Assembly (NCBI RefSeq): GCF_002843305.1 | Contig: NZ_PGSG01000115.1 | Location: 52,438-116,437, forward strand | Reading direction: 5' to 3' | DNA from: Streptomyces barkulensis | GTDB taxonomy: Bacteria > Actinomycetota > Actinomycetes > Streptomycetales > Streptomycetaceae | Length of the DNA: 64,000 nt | Part shown: positions 42,588 through 50,267 of the stretch, one piece after another | Layout of the letters: every line of letters begins with the position of its first letter | Numbering within the stretch: position 1 is the first letter of the stretch | Notes under the pieces: generated by a model | Seen by the model: only the letters and a program-made list of their open reading frames with translations | What the model was told of the DNA's origin: nothing | The model's database searches: none | Made by a program: the position numbers and the translations under genes

Positions 42588-43753
42588 GGGCTCTGTGCTG
42601 GGAAGGCGTCAACAAGCTGTCGGTCGAGCAGATCCCCGAACCGGAGATCCGCAACGACCAGGACATGGTCGTGCGGCTGCTGCTGAGCACCACCTGCGGC
42701 TCGGACCTGCACATCATCGGCGGCTACATCCCCGCCATGCGGCCCGGCGACGTGATCGGGCACGAGTTCGTCGGCGAGGTGGTCGAGACCGGCTCCGGGG
42801 TGCGCCGCCACCGGGTCGGCGACCGGGTCGTGGTGTGCTCCTTCATCGGCTGCGGCCGCTGCTGGTACTGCCGCAACGACATGTGGTCGCTGTGCGACAA
42901 CACCAACACCAACCCCGGCATCGGCCAGGCCCTCTTCGGCTACGAGACCGCCGGGATCTTCGGCTACTCCCACGCCATGGGCGGCATCCGCGGCAGCCAC
43001 GCCGAGTACGTGCGCGTCCCCTTCGCCGACTACGGCGCCTTCCCCGTCCCCGAGGGCGTCGACGACCTCAGCGCGCTGTTCGCCTCCGACGCCGTGCCCA
43101 CCGGCTGGATGGGCGCCGACCTAGGCGGGGTGCGGCCCGGCGACGTGGTGGCGGTGTGGGGCTGCGGCGCGGTCGGCCAGATGGCTGCTCGGGCCTCCGT
43201 CCTCAAGGGCGCCGAGCGCGTCATCTGCATCGACCGCTACCCCGAGCGGCTGGCGATGGCCGAGACGTACACCGGCGCCGAGACCATCGACTACACCTCC
43301 ACCGACGTCGCCGCCGAACTGCGGACGCGCACCGGCGGCCGGGGCCCGGACGTGTGCATCGAGGCCGTCGGCATGGAGGCCCACAGCACCGGCCCCGGTT
43401 ACCTGTACGACCAGGCCAAGCACCAGCTCCGCCTCCAGACCGACCGCCCCACCGCCGTGCGCCAGGCCGTCCACGCCTGCCGCAAGGGCGGCACCGTCTT
43501 CGTGCTGGGCGTCTTCGCCGGAGCGGTCGACAAGTTCCCGCTCGGCATGGTCGTCAACAAGGGGCTGACGCTGCGCGGCGCGCAGATGCACGGCCAGCGC
43601 TACATCCCGATGCTGCTGGAGCGCATCGCCGCCGGCGAGATCGACACCGCCCACCTGGCCACCCACACCATGTCCCTGGACCGGGCGGCCAAGGGCTACG
43701 ACATGTTCAAGCACAAGAAGGACGGCTGCGTGCGCGCGGTCTTCCACCCGTAG
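42584..43753 (+). CDS. Zinc-dependent alcohol dehydrogenase (FDH-like MDR)
   Basis: 389 aa. Medium-chain dehydrogenase: catalytic zinc ligands in TTCGSDLH and GHEFVGEV, structural zinc cysteines in CGRCWYCRNDMWSLC, NAD-binding GCGAVGQ. The insertion around EAVGMEAHS and the long C-terminal region resemble the glutathione-independent formaldehyde dehydrogenase-like subgroup. Substrate unknown. GTG start overlapping the previous gene's stop. Enzyme and anchor protein form a two-gene operon between two Uma2 genes. Confidence 0.88.
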   Translation: MRALCWEGVNKLSVEQIPEPEIRNDQDMVVRLLLSTTCGSDLHIIGGYIPAMRPGDVIGHEFVGEVVETGSGVRRHRVGDRVVVCSFIGCGRCWYCRNDMWSLCDNTNTNPGIGQALFGYETAGIFGYSHAMGGIRGSHAEYVRVPFADYGAFPVPEGVDDLSALFASDAVPTGWMGADLGGVRPGDVVAVWGCGAVGQMAARASVLKGAERVICIDRYPERLAMAETYTGAETIDYTSTDVAAELRTRTGGRGPDVCIEAVGMEAHSTGPGYLYDQAKHQLRLQTDRPTAVRQAVHACRKGGTVFVLGVFAGAVDKFPLGMVVNKGLTLRGAQMHGQRYIPMLLERIAAGEIDTAHLATHTMSLDRAAKGYDMFKHKKDGCVRAVFHP

Positions 43754-43779
43754 CCCTCGGGCGGTCCCCGGCGGGCACG

Positions 43780-44325
43780 TCAGGCGTAGTCCTTGAGCTT
43801 CTCCGTCCGCAGCGTGATCCCGACCGGGTCGGGGATCTCCACCACGGCTCCATACGGCCGCGTCGTCCGACTCCGGTACGTGCCGCCCTCGGGCTCGGAG
43901 TGCACGGTGACGCTGTGGTCGTCGCGGTCGACGAGGAGGTGGACGGGGATGCCCGCCGCCGCGTAGGCATCGCGCTTGTCCGGGAGGTCGCGCCGGTCGG
44001 TGTCCGGGTCGCCCGTCGTGATCTCGACGGTCATCAGCACGCCGCCGGGCTCGGACCACTCCCCGTCCCCCGCGAAGTGCCCACCGGGCGCGAGAGTCCC
44101 GTCGGGACGGGCCCGGTCCTCCCGGCCCGCCCCCACCTTCAGACCCCGGTACGGGTGGAGCGCCTGCTCGGGGCGTTCCGCCGGGAACACCCCGAGCAGG
44201 TGAACGAGGATCGCGCCCCGGGAGCCGTCCGCCCCCGGCTTCACCACCAGCCGACCGTGGACGAACTCCAGCCAGACCGTCTCGGGTGCGGCACGCTCGA
44301 TCCGCTCGAACTCCTCCACGAGCAT
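43780..44325 (-). CDS. Uma2-family (DUF820) putative endonuclease
   Basis: 181 aa. Second Uma2 protein of the window and only loosely similar to the first: VLMTVEITTGDPDTDRR, then KRDAYAAAGIPVHLLVDRD give the E-x-T/S and Lys/Ala-Ala-Gly-Ile core. The Asp of the PD motif is in ARPDGTLA or GDGEWSEPG, less certain, so activity may be reduced. ATG 44323-44325 with GGGAGG 7 nt upstream is chosen over the longer frame. Role unknown. Confidence 0.82.
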   Translation of the reverse strand: MLVEEFERIERAAPETVWLEFVHGRLVVKPGADGSRGAILVHLLGVFPAERPEQALHPYRGLKVGAGREDRARPDGTLAPGGHFAGDGEWSEPGGVLMTVEITTGDPDTDRRDLPDKRDAYAAAGIPVHLLVDRDDHSVTVHSEPEGGTYRSRTTRPYGAVVEIPDPVGITLRTEKLKDYA

Positions 44326-44344
44326 CGGGGCCTCCCGTCCCACG

Positions 44345-45322
44345 TCAGCGCCTCGCCCCGGCGGCGGCGCGCAGGCGGTCGACGCGCGCTCTGACCTCGT
44401 CGGGCGAGGGGCCCGCCGGGGCGGCCGGCGGCAGACCGCGGCAGTCGCGGCACAGGCCGCCGGGAAGGGCCTCGGGGCGGCCCGGGACGCCGCAGACCGT
44501 ACACTCCGCCATCCGCAGCACGGCCGGTCCCGGCGGGCCGGAGGCGGACGGGGGTGCGGATTCCGGCCCGGGTGCGGGCTCGGGCTCCGGCTCGGGCGGG
44601 AGCTTGTCCGTCAGGCGCCTGCGGGCGAGGGCGGCCGGGTGGTGGACCTCCGGCGGCAGCCCCGCGAGCAGCGCGCCGGTGAGCTGCCGCTCGTCGGCCC
44701 CGCGCTCCAGCCACTGCCCGGCCAGCTCCTCCAGGGCCGCGCAGTCGGCGGCCGAGAGCGTCATGCGCGGCTCGGCGCGGCCGAGCCCGGCCAGCACGCC
44801 GTACGCCCGCGAGCGCGGCGGCCGTACGGGCTCGGAGACGGGCTCGGGCACGGTTCCGGCGGCAGGTGCGGGTACGGGGGCGGGCACGGTTCCGGCGGCG
44901 GGTGCGGGGGCGGGTGCGGGCTCGTCCCCCGGGCGCTCCCCCGCCAGGAACGCCGCCCACCACGCGTCGCCGCGCGCCGTCCGCGAGAAGTACGTGCGCG
45001 TCACCCAGCGCGGGCTGCCGCCGCCGGTGATGTGCTCGCGCCCGCGCCGCAGGTGCCCGGCCTCCGACAGCCGCCGCAGCACCGTGCCCAGCGCGCACTG
45101 CCCGTAGTCCGGCAGCACCCTGGCCAGGGTCTTCACGGAGATGTCGGCGCCGTCGGGCAGCCGGTCGAGGTAGGCGGCGACGGACGCCTCGCGCCGGGGC
45201 AGGTGCGCGAAGTCGGCCGCCGTACGCGGCCGTTGGCCGGGCGCGGTGCGCTTTCCGTAGCCCGGTGACGCCATGGGGTGCTTGTGCGCGGGCATGCCGG
45301 CGCTAAGGTCTTGTACAGCCAC
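44345..45322 (-). CDS. Winged-helix protein with a C-terminal zinc ribbon
   Basis: 325 aa, not assigned to a named family. Residues about 45-95 look like a winged helix (AAYLDRLPDGADISVKTLA, DYGQCALGTVLRRLSEAGHL, then a wing RRGREHITGGG). Pro/Ala/Val-rich linkers (PAPAPAAGTVP repeated) split the middle. Near the end, CTVCGVPGRPEALPGGLCRDC has two C-x2-C pairs, a probable zinc ribbon. Likely a DNA-binding regulator. The GTG at 45320-45322 has AAGGA 8-9 nt upstream. Confidence 0.65.
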   Translation of the reverse strand: MAVQDLSAGMPAHKHPMASPGYGKRTAPGQRPRTAADFAHLPRREASVAAYLDRLPDGADISVKTLARVLPDYGQCALGTVLRRLSEAGHLRRGREHITGGGSPRWVTRTYFSRTARGDAWWAAFLAGERPGDEPAPAPAPAAGTVPAPVPAPAAGTVPEPVSEPVRPPRSRAYGVLAGLGRAEPRMTLSAADCAALEELAGQWLERGADERQLTGALLAGLPPEVHHPAALARRRLTDKLPPEPEPEPAPGPESAPPSASGPPGPAVLRMAECTVCGVPGRPEALPGGLCRDCRGLPPAAPAGPSPDEVRARVDRLRAAAGARR

Positions 45323-45666
45323 AGGATCGTCCTTGTCGATCTGGGTGGTCAGACCCCCGACCGGTGTTGGCGCACCGCCGGGGGTCGAGTTCTTCGATCG
45401 GCACGCTACACCGGTGCGACCGATCGTCGCGACCCGGTCACCTCAGGTCATCCCCGCAGGTGCGGTTGTTGTACGCGCGCTGCACGGGGCCGTACGGGAG
45501 GGTGGGCGGGTTGTACCAACCCGCCCATTCCTCACAAGCAGCGCTCGAATCCCGGAACCCGAGACTCGGGTCCCGCAGCGGCCCCGACACCGCCCCGAAC
45601 GCCCCTGGTGAAATCCCCGCTCACCCGACGGACCTCCCGTGTACGCACCCGTGTCCGGGTCTCGGG
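45323..45666. other. Intergenic region with terminator of the ECF42 gene
   Basis: 344 bp without a gene. It holds the terminator at 45503-45527 for the minus-strand sigma gene and, toward 45323-45400, the probable promoter of the winged-helix gene. TTGTAC-rich short motifs occur but no confident promoter was read. Confidence 0.5.
45503..45527 (-). terminator. Terminator after the ECF42-type sigma gene
   Basis: An 11-bp perfect stem TGGGCGGGTTG / CAACCCGCCCA with a TAC loop, extended by two G.U pairs outward. Confidence 0.8.
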
Positions 45667-46947
45667 TCACGAGCGCCGGGCGCGCCCCAGCAGCAGTTCC
45701 CGCTCGCGCTCGTTGAGCGTCAGGGACGCGGCGCGTTCGAACTCCGCGCGCGCCTCCTCCGTGCGCCCCAGGCGCTCCAGCAGATCGCCCCGGACGCTGG
45801 GCAGCAGGTGGTAGCCGCGCAGGGCGGGCTCACCGGTGAGGGCGTCCACCAGCCTCAGCCCGGCCTCGGGCCCCTCGGCCATGGCGACGGCCACCGCCCG
45901 GTTCAGCTCCACCACCGGCGAGGGCGTCAGCGCCGCCAGCCGCCCGTACAGCGCGGCGATCACCGCCCAGTCGGTGTCCTCGTACCTCACCGCCCGCGCG
46001 TGGCAGGCGGCGATCGCGGCCTGGAGGCAGTACGGGCCGTACGGGCCCTCCCCCGCGCGCCGCAGGGCCTCCAGGCCGCGCAGGATCAGCATGCGGTTCC
46101 ACCTGGCGCGGTTCTGGTCGGCGAGCAGCACCGGCTCACCGCCGGGGCCGGTGCGCGCCGGGACGCGGGACGCCTGGAGTTCCAGCAGCGCCGCCAGCCC
46201 GTGCACCTCGGGCTCGCCCGGCATCAACCCCTCCAGCACACGCGCCAGACGCAGGGCGTCCTCGCACAGCGCCGGGCGGCACAGGTCGTCGCCGGCCGTC
46301 GCCGAGTAACCCTCGTTGAAGACCAGGTAGACGACCTCCAGGACGGACGACAGCCGCCCGGCCCGGTCCTCCCCGTACGGCACCTCGAAGGGCACCCCGG
46401 CCGCCGCCAGCTTCCGCTTGGCCCGCACGATCCGCTGGGCGACGGTCGCCTCGGAGGTCAGGAACGCGCGGGCGATCTCCTGCGTCGTCAGCCCGCCCAG
46501 CAGCCGCAGCGTGAGGGCGGTGCGGGCCTCCGTGGAGAGGACGGGGTGACAGGCGGTGAAGACCAGCCGCAGCAGATCGTCGTCGATGTCGTCGGGATCG
46601 GCGGGCTCGGGCGGCGGCGGAGTGTCCTCCAGCGTCCGCCCGACCTCGGCCAGCTTGCGCGCGTACGTCTCCCCGCGGCGCACGAGGTCGATCGCGCGCC
46701 GCTTGGCGACGGCCGTGAGCCAGGCGCCCGGCCGCTCCGGCACGCCTGACTCCGGCCACTGCTCCAACGCCGCCACCAGGGCGTCCTGCGCGATCTCCTC
46801 CGCCAGCCCGACGTCCCGCACGACGCGGGCCACGGCGGCGATGATCCGCGCGGACTCGATCCTGAACACCGTCTCGACCGTCTCGGCCGTCGTACTTCCC
46901 GTACCGGTCGTGTCGACCGCGTCCGCGTCCGTTCCCGTCACGGCCAC
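45667..46947 (-). CDS. ECF42-type sigma factor with C-terminal TPR-like extension
   Basis: 426 aa, about twice the length of a simple ECF factor. Region 2 (LAEEIAQDALVAALEQWP), region 4 (LTLRLLGGLTTQEIARAFL; TSEATVAQRIVRAKRKL) and then the long helical domain with the VFNEGYSA and AIAACHARA signatures of this group (DUF6596). The cognate partner in the family is a DGPF/YCII protein, and one lies immediately upstream in the same direction. GTG start at 46945-46947 has a weak ribosome site; a GTG two codons later is equally possible. Confidence 0.9.
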   Translation of the reverse strand: MAVTGTDADAVDTTGTGSTTAETVETVFRIESARIIAAVARVVRDVGLAEEIAQDALVAALEQWPESGVPERPGAWLTAVAKRRAIDLVRRGETYARKLAEVGRTLEDTPPPPEPADPDDIDDDLLRLVFTACHPVLSTEARTALTLRLLGGLTTQEIARAFLTSEATVAQRIVRAKRKLAAAGVPFEVPYGEDRAGRLSSVLEVVYLVFNEGYSATAGDDLCRPALCEDALRLARVLEGLMPGEPEVHGLAALLELQASRVPARTGPGGEPVLLADQNRARWNRMLILRGLEALRRAGEGPYGPYCLQAAIAACHARAVRYEDTDWAVIAALYGRLAALTPSPVVELNRAVAVAMAEGPEAGLRLVDALTGEPALRGYHLLPSVRGDLLERLGRTEEARAEFERAASLTLNERERELLLGRARRS

Positions 46948-46969
46948 CCATCAGAGCAGCCGCGCGGCC

Positions 46970-47356
46970 TCAGGGGCAAGGAAGTTCGGACGGGTCGGAC
47001 GGACCCTCCTCGATCTGGCGGACCTCGGCGGTGACGTTCCAGTTCTCCGGGTGGACCTCCAGGAACCGCCTGGCCCACTCCAGGGCCTCGGCCCTGTCCT
47101 TGACCTGGAGGAGCGCGTAACCGCCGACGACCTCCTTGCTCTCCGTGAAGGGGCCGTCGGTCTGGCTGATCTTCCCGCCCGACCAGTGGAGCCGGGTGGC
47201 CTGGGAGGTCGGGGCGAGCCCGGCCGTGTCCAGCATGACCCCGGCCTTGGTGATCTCCTCGAACAGCGCGCCCATGCGCTTCTCGAAGTCGGGGTCGGGG
47301 GCCTGGGTGGCGATGCTCTGCTCGTCGACCTGGATCAGCGACATGAAGCGGGGCAT
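46970..47356 (-). CDS. DGPF-domain (YCII-like) protein, partner of the ECF42 sigma
   Basis: 128 aa. MPRFMSLIQVDE start, TDGPFTESKEVVGGYALLQV centre (the DGPF motif) and WARRFLEVHPEN end: the DGPF/YCII fold that is genetically linked to ECF42 sigma factors and is often their target or effector. ATG 47354-47356 with GAGGAG 7 nt upstream. It stands 22 nt before the sigma gene, so they form an operon. Confidence 0.9.
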   Translation of the reverse strand: MPRFMSLIQVDEQSIATQAPDPDFEKRMGALFEEITKAGVMLDTAGLAPTSQATRLHWSGGKISQTDGPFTESKEVVGGYALLQVKDRAEALEWARRFLEVHPENWNVTAEVRQIEEGPSDPSELPCP

Positions 47357-47455
47357 GGTGGCTCCTCTGCTCGGTTCGGGTGGCGGAGGCGGGCTCTCTT
47401 CCCGCCTCTCACCCATGCGTCGATCGGGAGACGACCGGATCGACAGCTCCCCGCA

Positions 47456-47475
47456 TTTTTTCTCAGAAGTTTTTT
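47456..47475. promoter_or_regulatory. Twin T6 tracts upstream of the ECF42 operon
   Basis: Two T6 runs (47456-47461 and 47470-47475), one helical turn apart, flank TTCT-C-AGAA (47460-47468). On the transcribed strand these are A-tracts 100-120 nt before the DGPF gene start. They are conspicuous in this G/C-rich DNA and suit an UP-element or bent promoter DNA, although no -35/-10 pair was proven. Confidence 0.35.
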
Positions 47476-47628
47476 CCGGCCCGGCTCCACACCCATCGCC
47501 CTCGCCCCCGGCGGGAAACACCTCGTCGGCCGCCGCTTCGTCCAAGCACTTGCACGACCCGCGAGTTCGCCCGGTGTCGTCGACGAGAACAGCAGCCGTG
47601 CGACAGATCCGTGCTGTCGGGCGCGAGC

Positions 47629-48177
47629 TCAACCGGAGGACGTCACGGGGAACCGCATGCCGAGCCACTGGTCGGCGTCCCAGGCCCGGAACCGCTCCAC
47701 CTCGGTGAACCCCAGCTTCGCCGCGAGGCGCATCGAGGCGGCGTTGGCGGTCTGGGTGGCGAGCGCCACCGGCTCGCCGGGAAGAACGCCGTCGAGCCAG
47801 TCGAGTGCCGCCGCGCACGCCTCGGCGGCATACCCGAACCCCCACGCCCGTGGCAGGAACAGGTAGCCGAGGTCGACCTTCCCCACGGCAGCCGGGCGAC
47901 GGTGCTCCGGATCCCTCCTGAGCAGGATCTGGCCGATCATCGCCCCGTCGAGATCCACGACGAAGCTCCCGGGCCGCCGCCCGGGCACCTCGGGCATCTC
48001 GCGCTCAAGCTCGTCACGCGGCCGGGCGCCACCGAGATAGGTGTGCACCTCCGACGAGGCGTGCAGCTCGATGAACGCCGCACGGTCCCGGGCCTCGGGC
48101 TCGCGCAGCACGAGCCTCTCGGTCCTGATCGGCGCAGGCGGCCAGGCAACGGGCCCGAGATCACTGAAAGACCTCAG
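47629..48177 (-). CDS. GNAT-family N-acetyltransferase (probable CTG start)
   Basis: 182 aa from the CTG. RTERLVLREPEARDRAAFIEL is the usual RimJ/RimL-like N-terminal strand and helix; LGYLFLPRAWGFGYAAEAC holds the acetyl-CoA pyrophosphate loop (R/Q-x-x-G-x-G/A type, degenerate here as RAWGFGYA), and NAASMRLAAKLGF the C-terminal signature. The first GTG (48109-48111) would cut off the first beta strand. The reading frame extends to CTG at 48175-48177, which overlaps the DUF397 stop as CTGA, like the ATGA couplings nearby, so a CTG start is proposed. Confidence 0.75.
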   Translation of the reverse strand: MRSFSDLGPVAWPPAPIRTERLVLREPEARDRAAFIELHASSEVHTYLGGARPRDELEREMPEVPGRRPGSFVVDLDGAMIGQILLRRDPEHRRPAAVGKVDLGYLFLPRAWGFGYAAEACAAALDWLDGVLPGEPVALATQTANAASMRLAAKLGFTEVERFRAWDADQWLGMRFPVTSSG

Positions 48178-48380
48178 AGCCGGCCACCCCTGACGGCCGC
48201 CACGAACAGCCCCCAGCCCTCGGCGGAGAACACCACCACCGGGCCGGACGGCCGCTTGGAGTCGCGCACGGGTATCAGTCCGGGGAGGTTGTCGGCGACC
48301 TCGACACAGTCGCCGTTGTTGCCTCCGCTGTGGCTCGACTTGCGCCAGTGCGCGCCGGTCAGATCACGCTTCACACCCAC
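48174..48380 (-). CDS. DUF397 small protein
   Basis: 68 aa. W-R-K-S-S-H-S-G-G-N-N-G-D-C-V-E-V and VRDSKRPSGPVVVFSAEGW are the DUF397 signatures. In Streptomyces these proteins pair with the XRE regulator encoded just upstream, forming a regulator/antagonist or toxin-antitoxin-like pair (BldB/AbaA-like systems). Its start overlaps the XRE gene end by 17 nt. Confidence 0.92.
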   Translation of the reverse strand: MGVKRDLTGAHWRKSSHSGGNNGDCVEVADNLPGLIPVRDSKRPSGPVVVFSAEGWGLFVAAVRGGRL

Positions 48381-49218
48381 GCTCGTACTCCTTCGCCGCC
48401 GACTCGATCATGGCCAGGGAGACGTCGGGCGACAGTGCGGACGCCCTCGCATGGTCGAAGGCGGCCTCGCACTTGCCCACCACCGCCGGATCGTCCAACA
48501 ACTCCCCGCTGAAAGGGCCTTCAACGTACGCCACGGGCGGCGCGTCCACGAACGTCATCACGGTCAGGTTCCCCTCCAGCAGAGCGTGCGCCCGCGCGCT
48601 GAACGGCAGCACCTGTACGAGTACCCGGTCGCCCTGCGCGAGTTCGGCGACGTGCCGCAGTTGCTCAGCCATGTCGGCGTCGCTGCCGATGGGGCGCCGC
48701 AGGATGCTCTCGTCCAGGATCACCCACAACTCGGGGGCTGTTGGACTCGTCAGGAGCCGCGCTCTCGCCATCCGGCTCCTGACGCCCTCCTCGTTCCGCT
48801 CGGCCGGGCGGAACGGCTGAGCCGCCCGGAAGACCGCACGGGCGTACCCCTCGGTCTGGAGGAGTCCGGGCACCAGCGTCGGCGAATAGGTGCAGATCGT
48901 GGTGGCGAGGGTCTGGAACTCCGCCGCTTCCATGAAGTAGTCGGCGAACGGCGAGCTGTTGACCAGCTCCTCGCACATCCGGGCGAAGTAGCCGTCCGTG
49001 TCCAGTTCCTCGTCGAAGCGGCGGGCCGGCTCCAGTTGCGGCTTGCGGACCGCCGACTCGAACTGCCCGATGTACGAGCCCGAGCAGAACACCCGCTCAC
49101 CCAGCTCCTGTTGGGTGACGCCCGCCGCCTCACGGCGGCGTCTCAGCTCCGACCCGAAGAACTCCCAGCCGATCTTCGGCCGCCCGGGACGGCCCGGTCC
49201 GCTGCCACCACTGGCCAT
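48364..49218 (-). CDS. XRE-family regulator with DUF5753 domain
   Basis: 284 aa. Helix-turn-helix at about 18-70 (LRRRREAAGVTQQELGERVF; SGSYIGQFESAVRKP), then the DUF5753 effector domain (YSPTLVPGLLQTEGYARAV, LDESILRRPIG, LVQVLPFSARAH). Always partnered with a DUF397 gene, which follows here. ATG 49216-49218 with GGGGGAG upstream. Known members control morphological development and antibiotic genes. Divergent from three small genes. Confidence 0.92.
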   Translation of the reverse strand: MASGGSGPGRPGRPKIGWEFFGSELRRRREAAGVTQQELGERVFCSGSYIGQFESAVRKPQLEPARRFDEELDTDGYFARMCEELVNSSPFADYFMEAAEFQTLATTICTYSPTLVPGLLQTEGYARAVFRAAQPFRPAERNEEGVRSRMARARLLTSPTAPELWVILDESILRRPIGSDADMAEQLRHVAELAQGDRVLVQVLPFSARAHALLEGNLTVMTFVDAPPVAYVEGPFSGELLDDPAVVGKCEAAFDHARASALSPDVSLAMIESAAKEYERGCEA

Positions 49219-49332
49219 GGCGTCACTCCCCCAACAAGGTTCACCGCATCGGTCTAACTCTGGCGAGCGTAGCTTTCGGCCGCCACTGTGGGTATCCATT
49301 CGGAAACTCTCGGCATGCACAGGAGGCCAGGC

Positions 49333-49578
49333 GTGGTCGTGACAGGACGACAGCCCGATCGTGAACGGCTCGGCGTCGCGGAGGAGGCGGTGGACGAGCT
49401 GCGGAAGGCGCTGCTCGGCGCGGGTGTCACGCTTCCCTCGCTGCGCGTGGACCTCGTCTCGTACGCGGGCGAGACGGCCGATCCGCCGCTGGTGGAACTG
49501 GGCCGCTGCACCCCCGCCACGGCGCGGCGGCTGGCCGCCGCGCTCACGCGGGCCGTCACGGAGGGTGAGAAGAGGTGA
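49333..49578 (+). CDS. Small helical protein next to the XRE/DUF397 pair
   Basis: 81 aa, unknown. VAEEAVDELRKALLGAG and TPATARRLAAALTRAV helices frame a short sheet (LRVDLVSYAGE). The GTG at 49333 has AGGAGG 6 nt upstream and is preferred to the ATG at 49315, which lies before that ribosome site. Coupled by GTGA to the next gene. Such small genes commonly sit divergent from XRE/DUF397 regulators in Streptomyces. Confidence 0.7.
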   Translation: MVVTGRQPDRERLGVAEEAVDELRKALLGAGVTLPSLRVDLVSYAGETADPPLVELGRCTPATARRLAAALTRAVTEGEKR

Positions 49579-49790
49579 ACCCCGTGGTCGGTTCGTACGT
49601 CGTGGACGGCCGCAGCGACCGGGTGGGGCAGGTGATGGGGACGGTGGGCGGGCTGGTGCAGCTGCGGCCGCCCGGCGGAGGGCTGGAGTGGGACTGCCCG
49701 GCCGACGCGCTGCGGCCGGCCGGGACGTGCGAGGAACTGCGCGCCCGGGTCACCGAGATCAACCGCGACCGTACGAGGAGGCTGCCGTGA
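49575..49790 (+). CDS. Small beta-rich protein of the XRE/DUF397 locus
   Basis: 71 aa, unknown. VGSYVVDGRSDRVGQVMG and LVQLRPPGGGLEWDCP read like a small SH3-like barrel, typical of the short proteins accompanying DUF397/XRE loci. GTG start overlapping the previous stop (GTGA) and its own stop overlapping the next start (GTGA). Confidence 0.7.
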   Translation: MNPVVGSYVVDGRSDRVGQVMGTVGGLVQLRPPGGGLEWDCPADALRPAGTCEELRARVTEINRDRTRRLP

Positions 49791-50020
49791 GCATGCGCAG
49801 TGTGATCCGTTTCGCGAGCTGGACGCTGGAACCCGACCGCGAGCCCGACGCCGAGCCCGTCACGTACGCGATGGAGTGCGCGGTGTGCGGGCGGCGGTCG
49901 GGAGCGGGCGTCGACTACCAGGACGTCCAGCGCTGGGCGCTCGCCCACGCGGGCCGCAACCCCTCCCACCACACCTACCGCGAGGTCATCCACCGCCCCT
50001 GGCGGGCGTGGATGCGCTGA
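49787..50020 (+). CDS. Small DUF7848-like protein
   Basis: 77 aa. MECAVCGRRSG carries a C-x2-C, and RWALAHAGRNPSHHTYREV offers several His; together they could form a small zinc site. The sequence resembles the short Streptomyces family now labelled DUF7848; I recall the family only loosely. Third gene of the coupled trio. Confidence 0.68.
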   Translation: MSMRSVIRFASWTLEPDREPDAEPVTYAMECAVCGRRSGAGVDYQDVQRWALAHAGRNPSHHTYREVIHRPWRAWMR

Positions 50021-50267
50021 CGGCCGTCCGGCCGGTGGCGACGGCGGGACGGCAGTGGGGCGACGGTGGGGCGATGACGGAGTGACGGCAGGGTGACGCG
50101 CCCCCCTGTGCTTCCGTACAACCCTCGGGCCCCTTCGGGAGTCTTCCAGAAGCCACCCGTCCGGTTTCACCACGTCATACACCCCACGCAGCAAGGAGAT
50201 CGGACGGAAGGCACCCCATCGACCGGGGCCGCACCACGCCCCCCGCAGGCAGCAGGAGTGTTCCCGC

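Noticed and set aside
42595..44394. A 599-residue plus-strand frame over the alcohol dehydrogenase and Uma2 genes
   Set aside because: Arg/Pro/His-rich shadow of the dehydrogenase in another frame; it contradicts both real genes.
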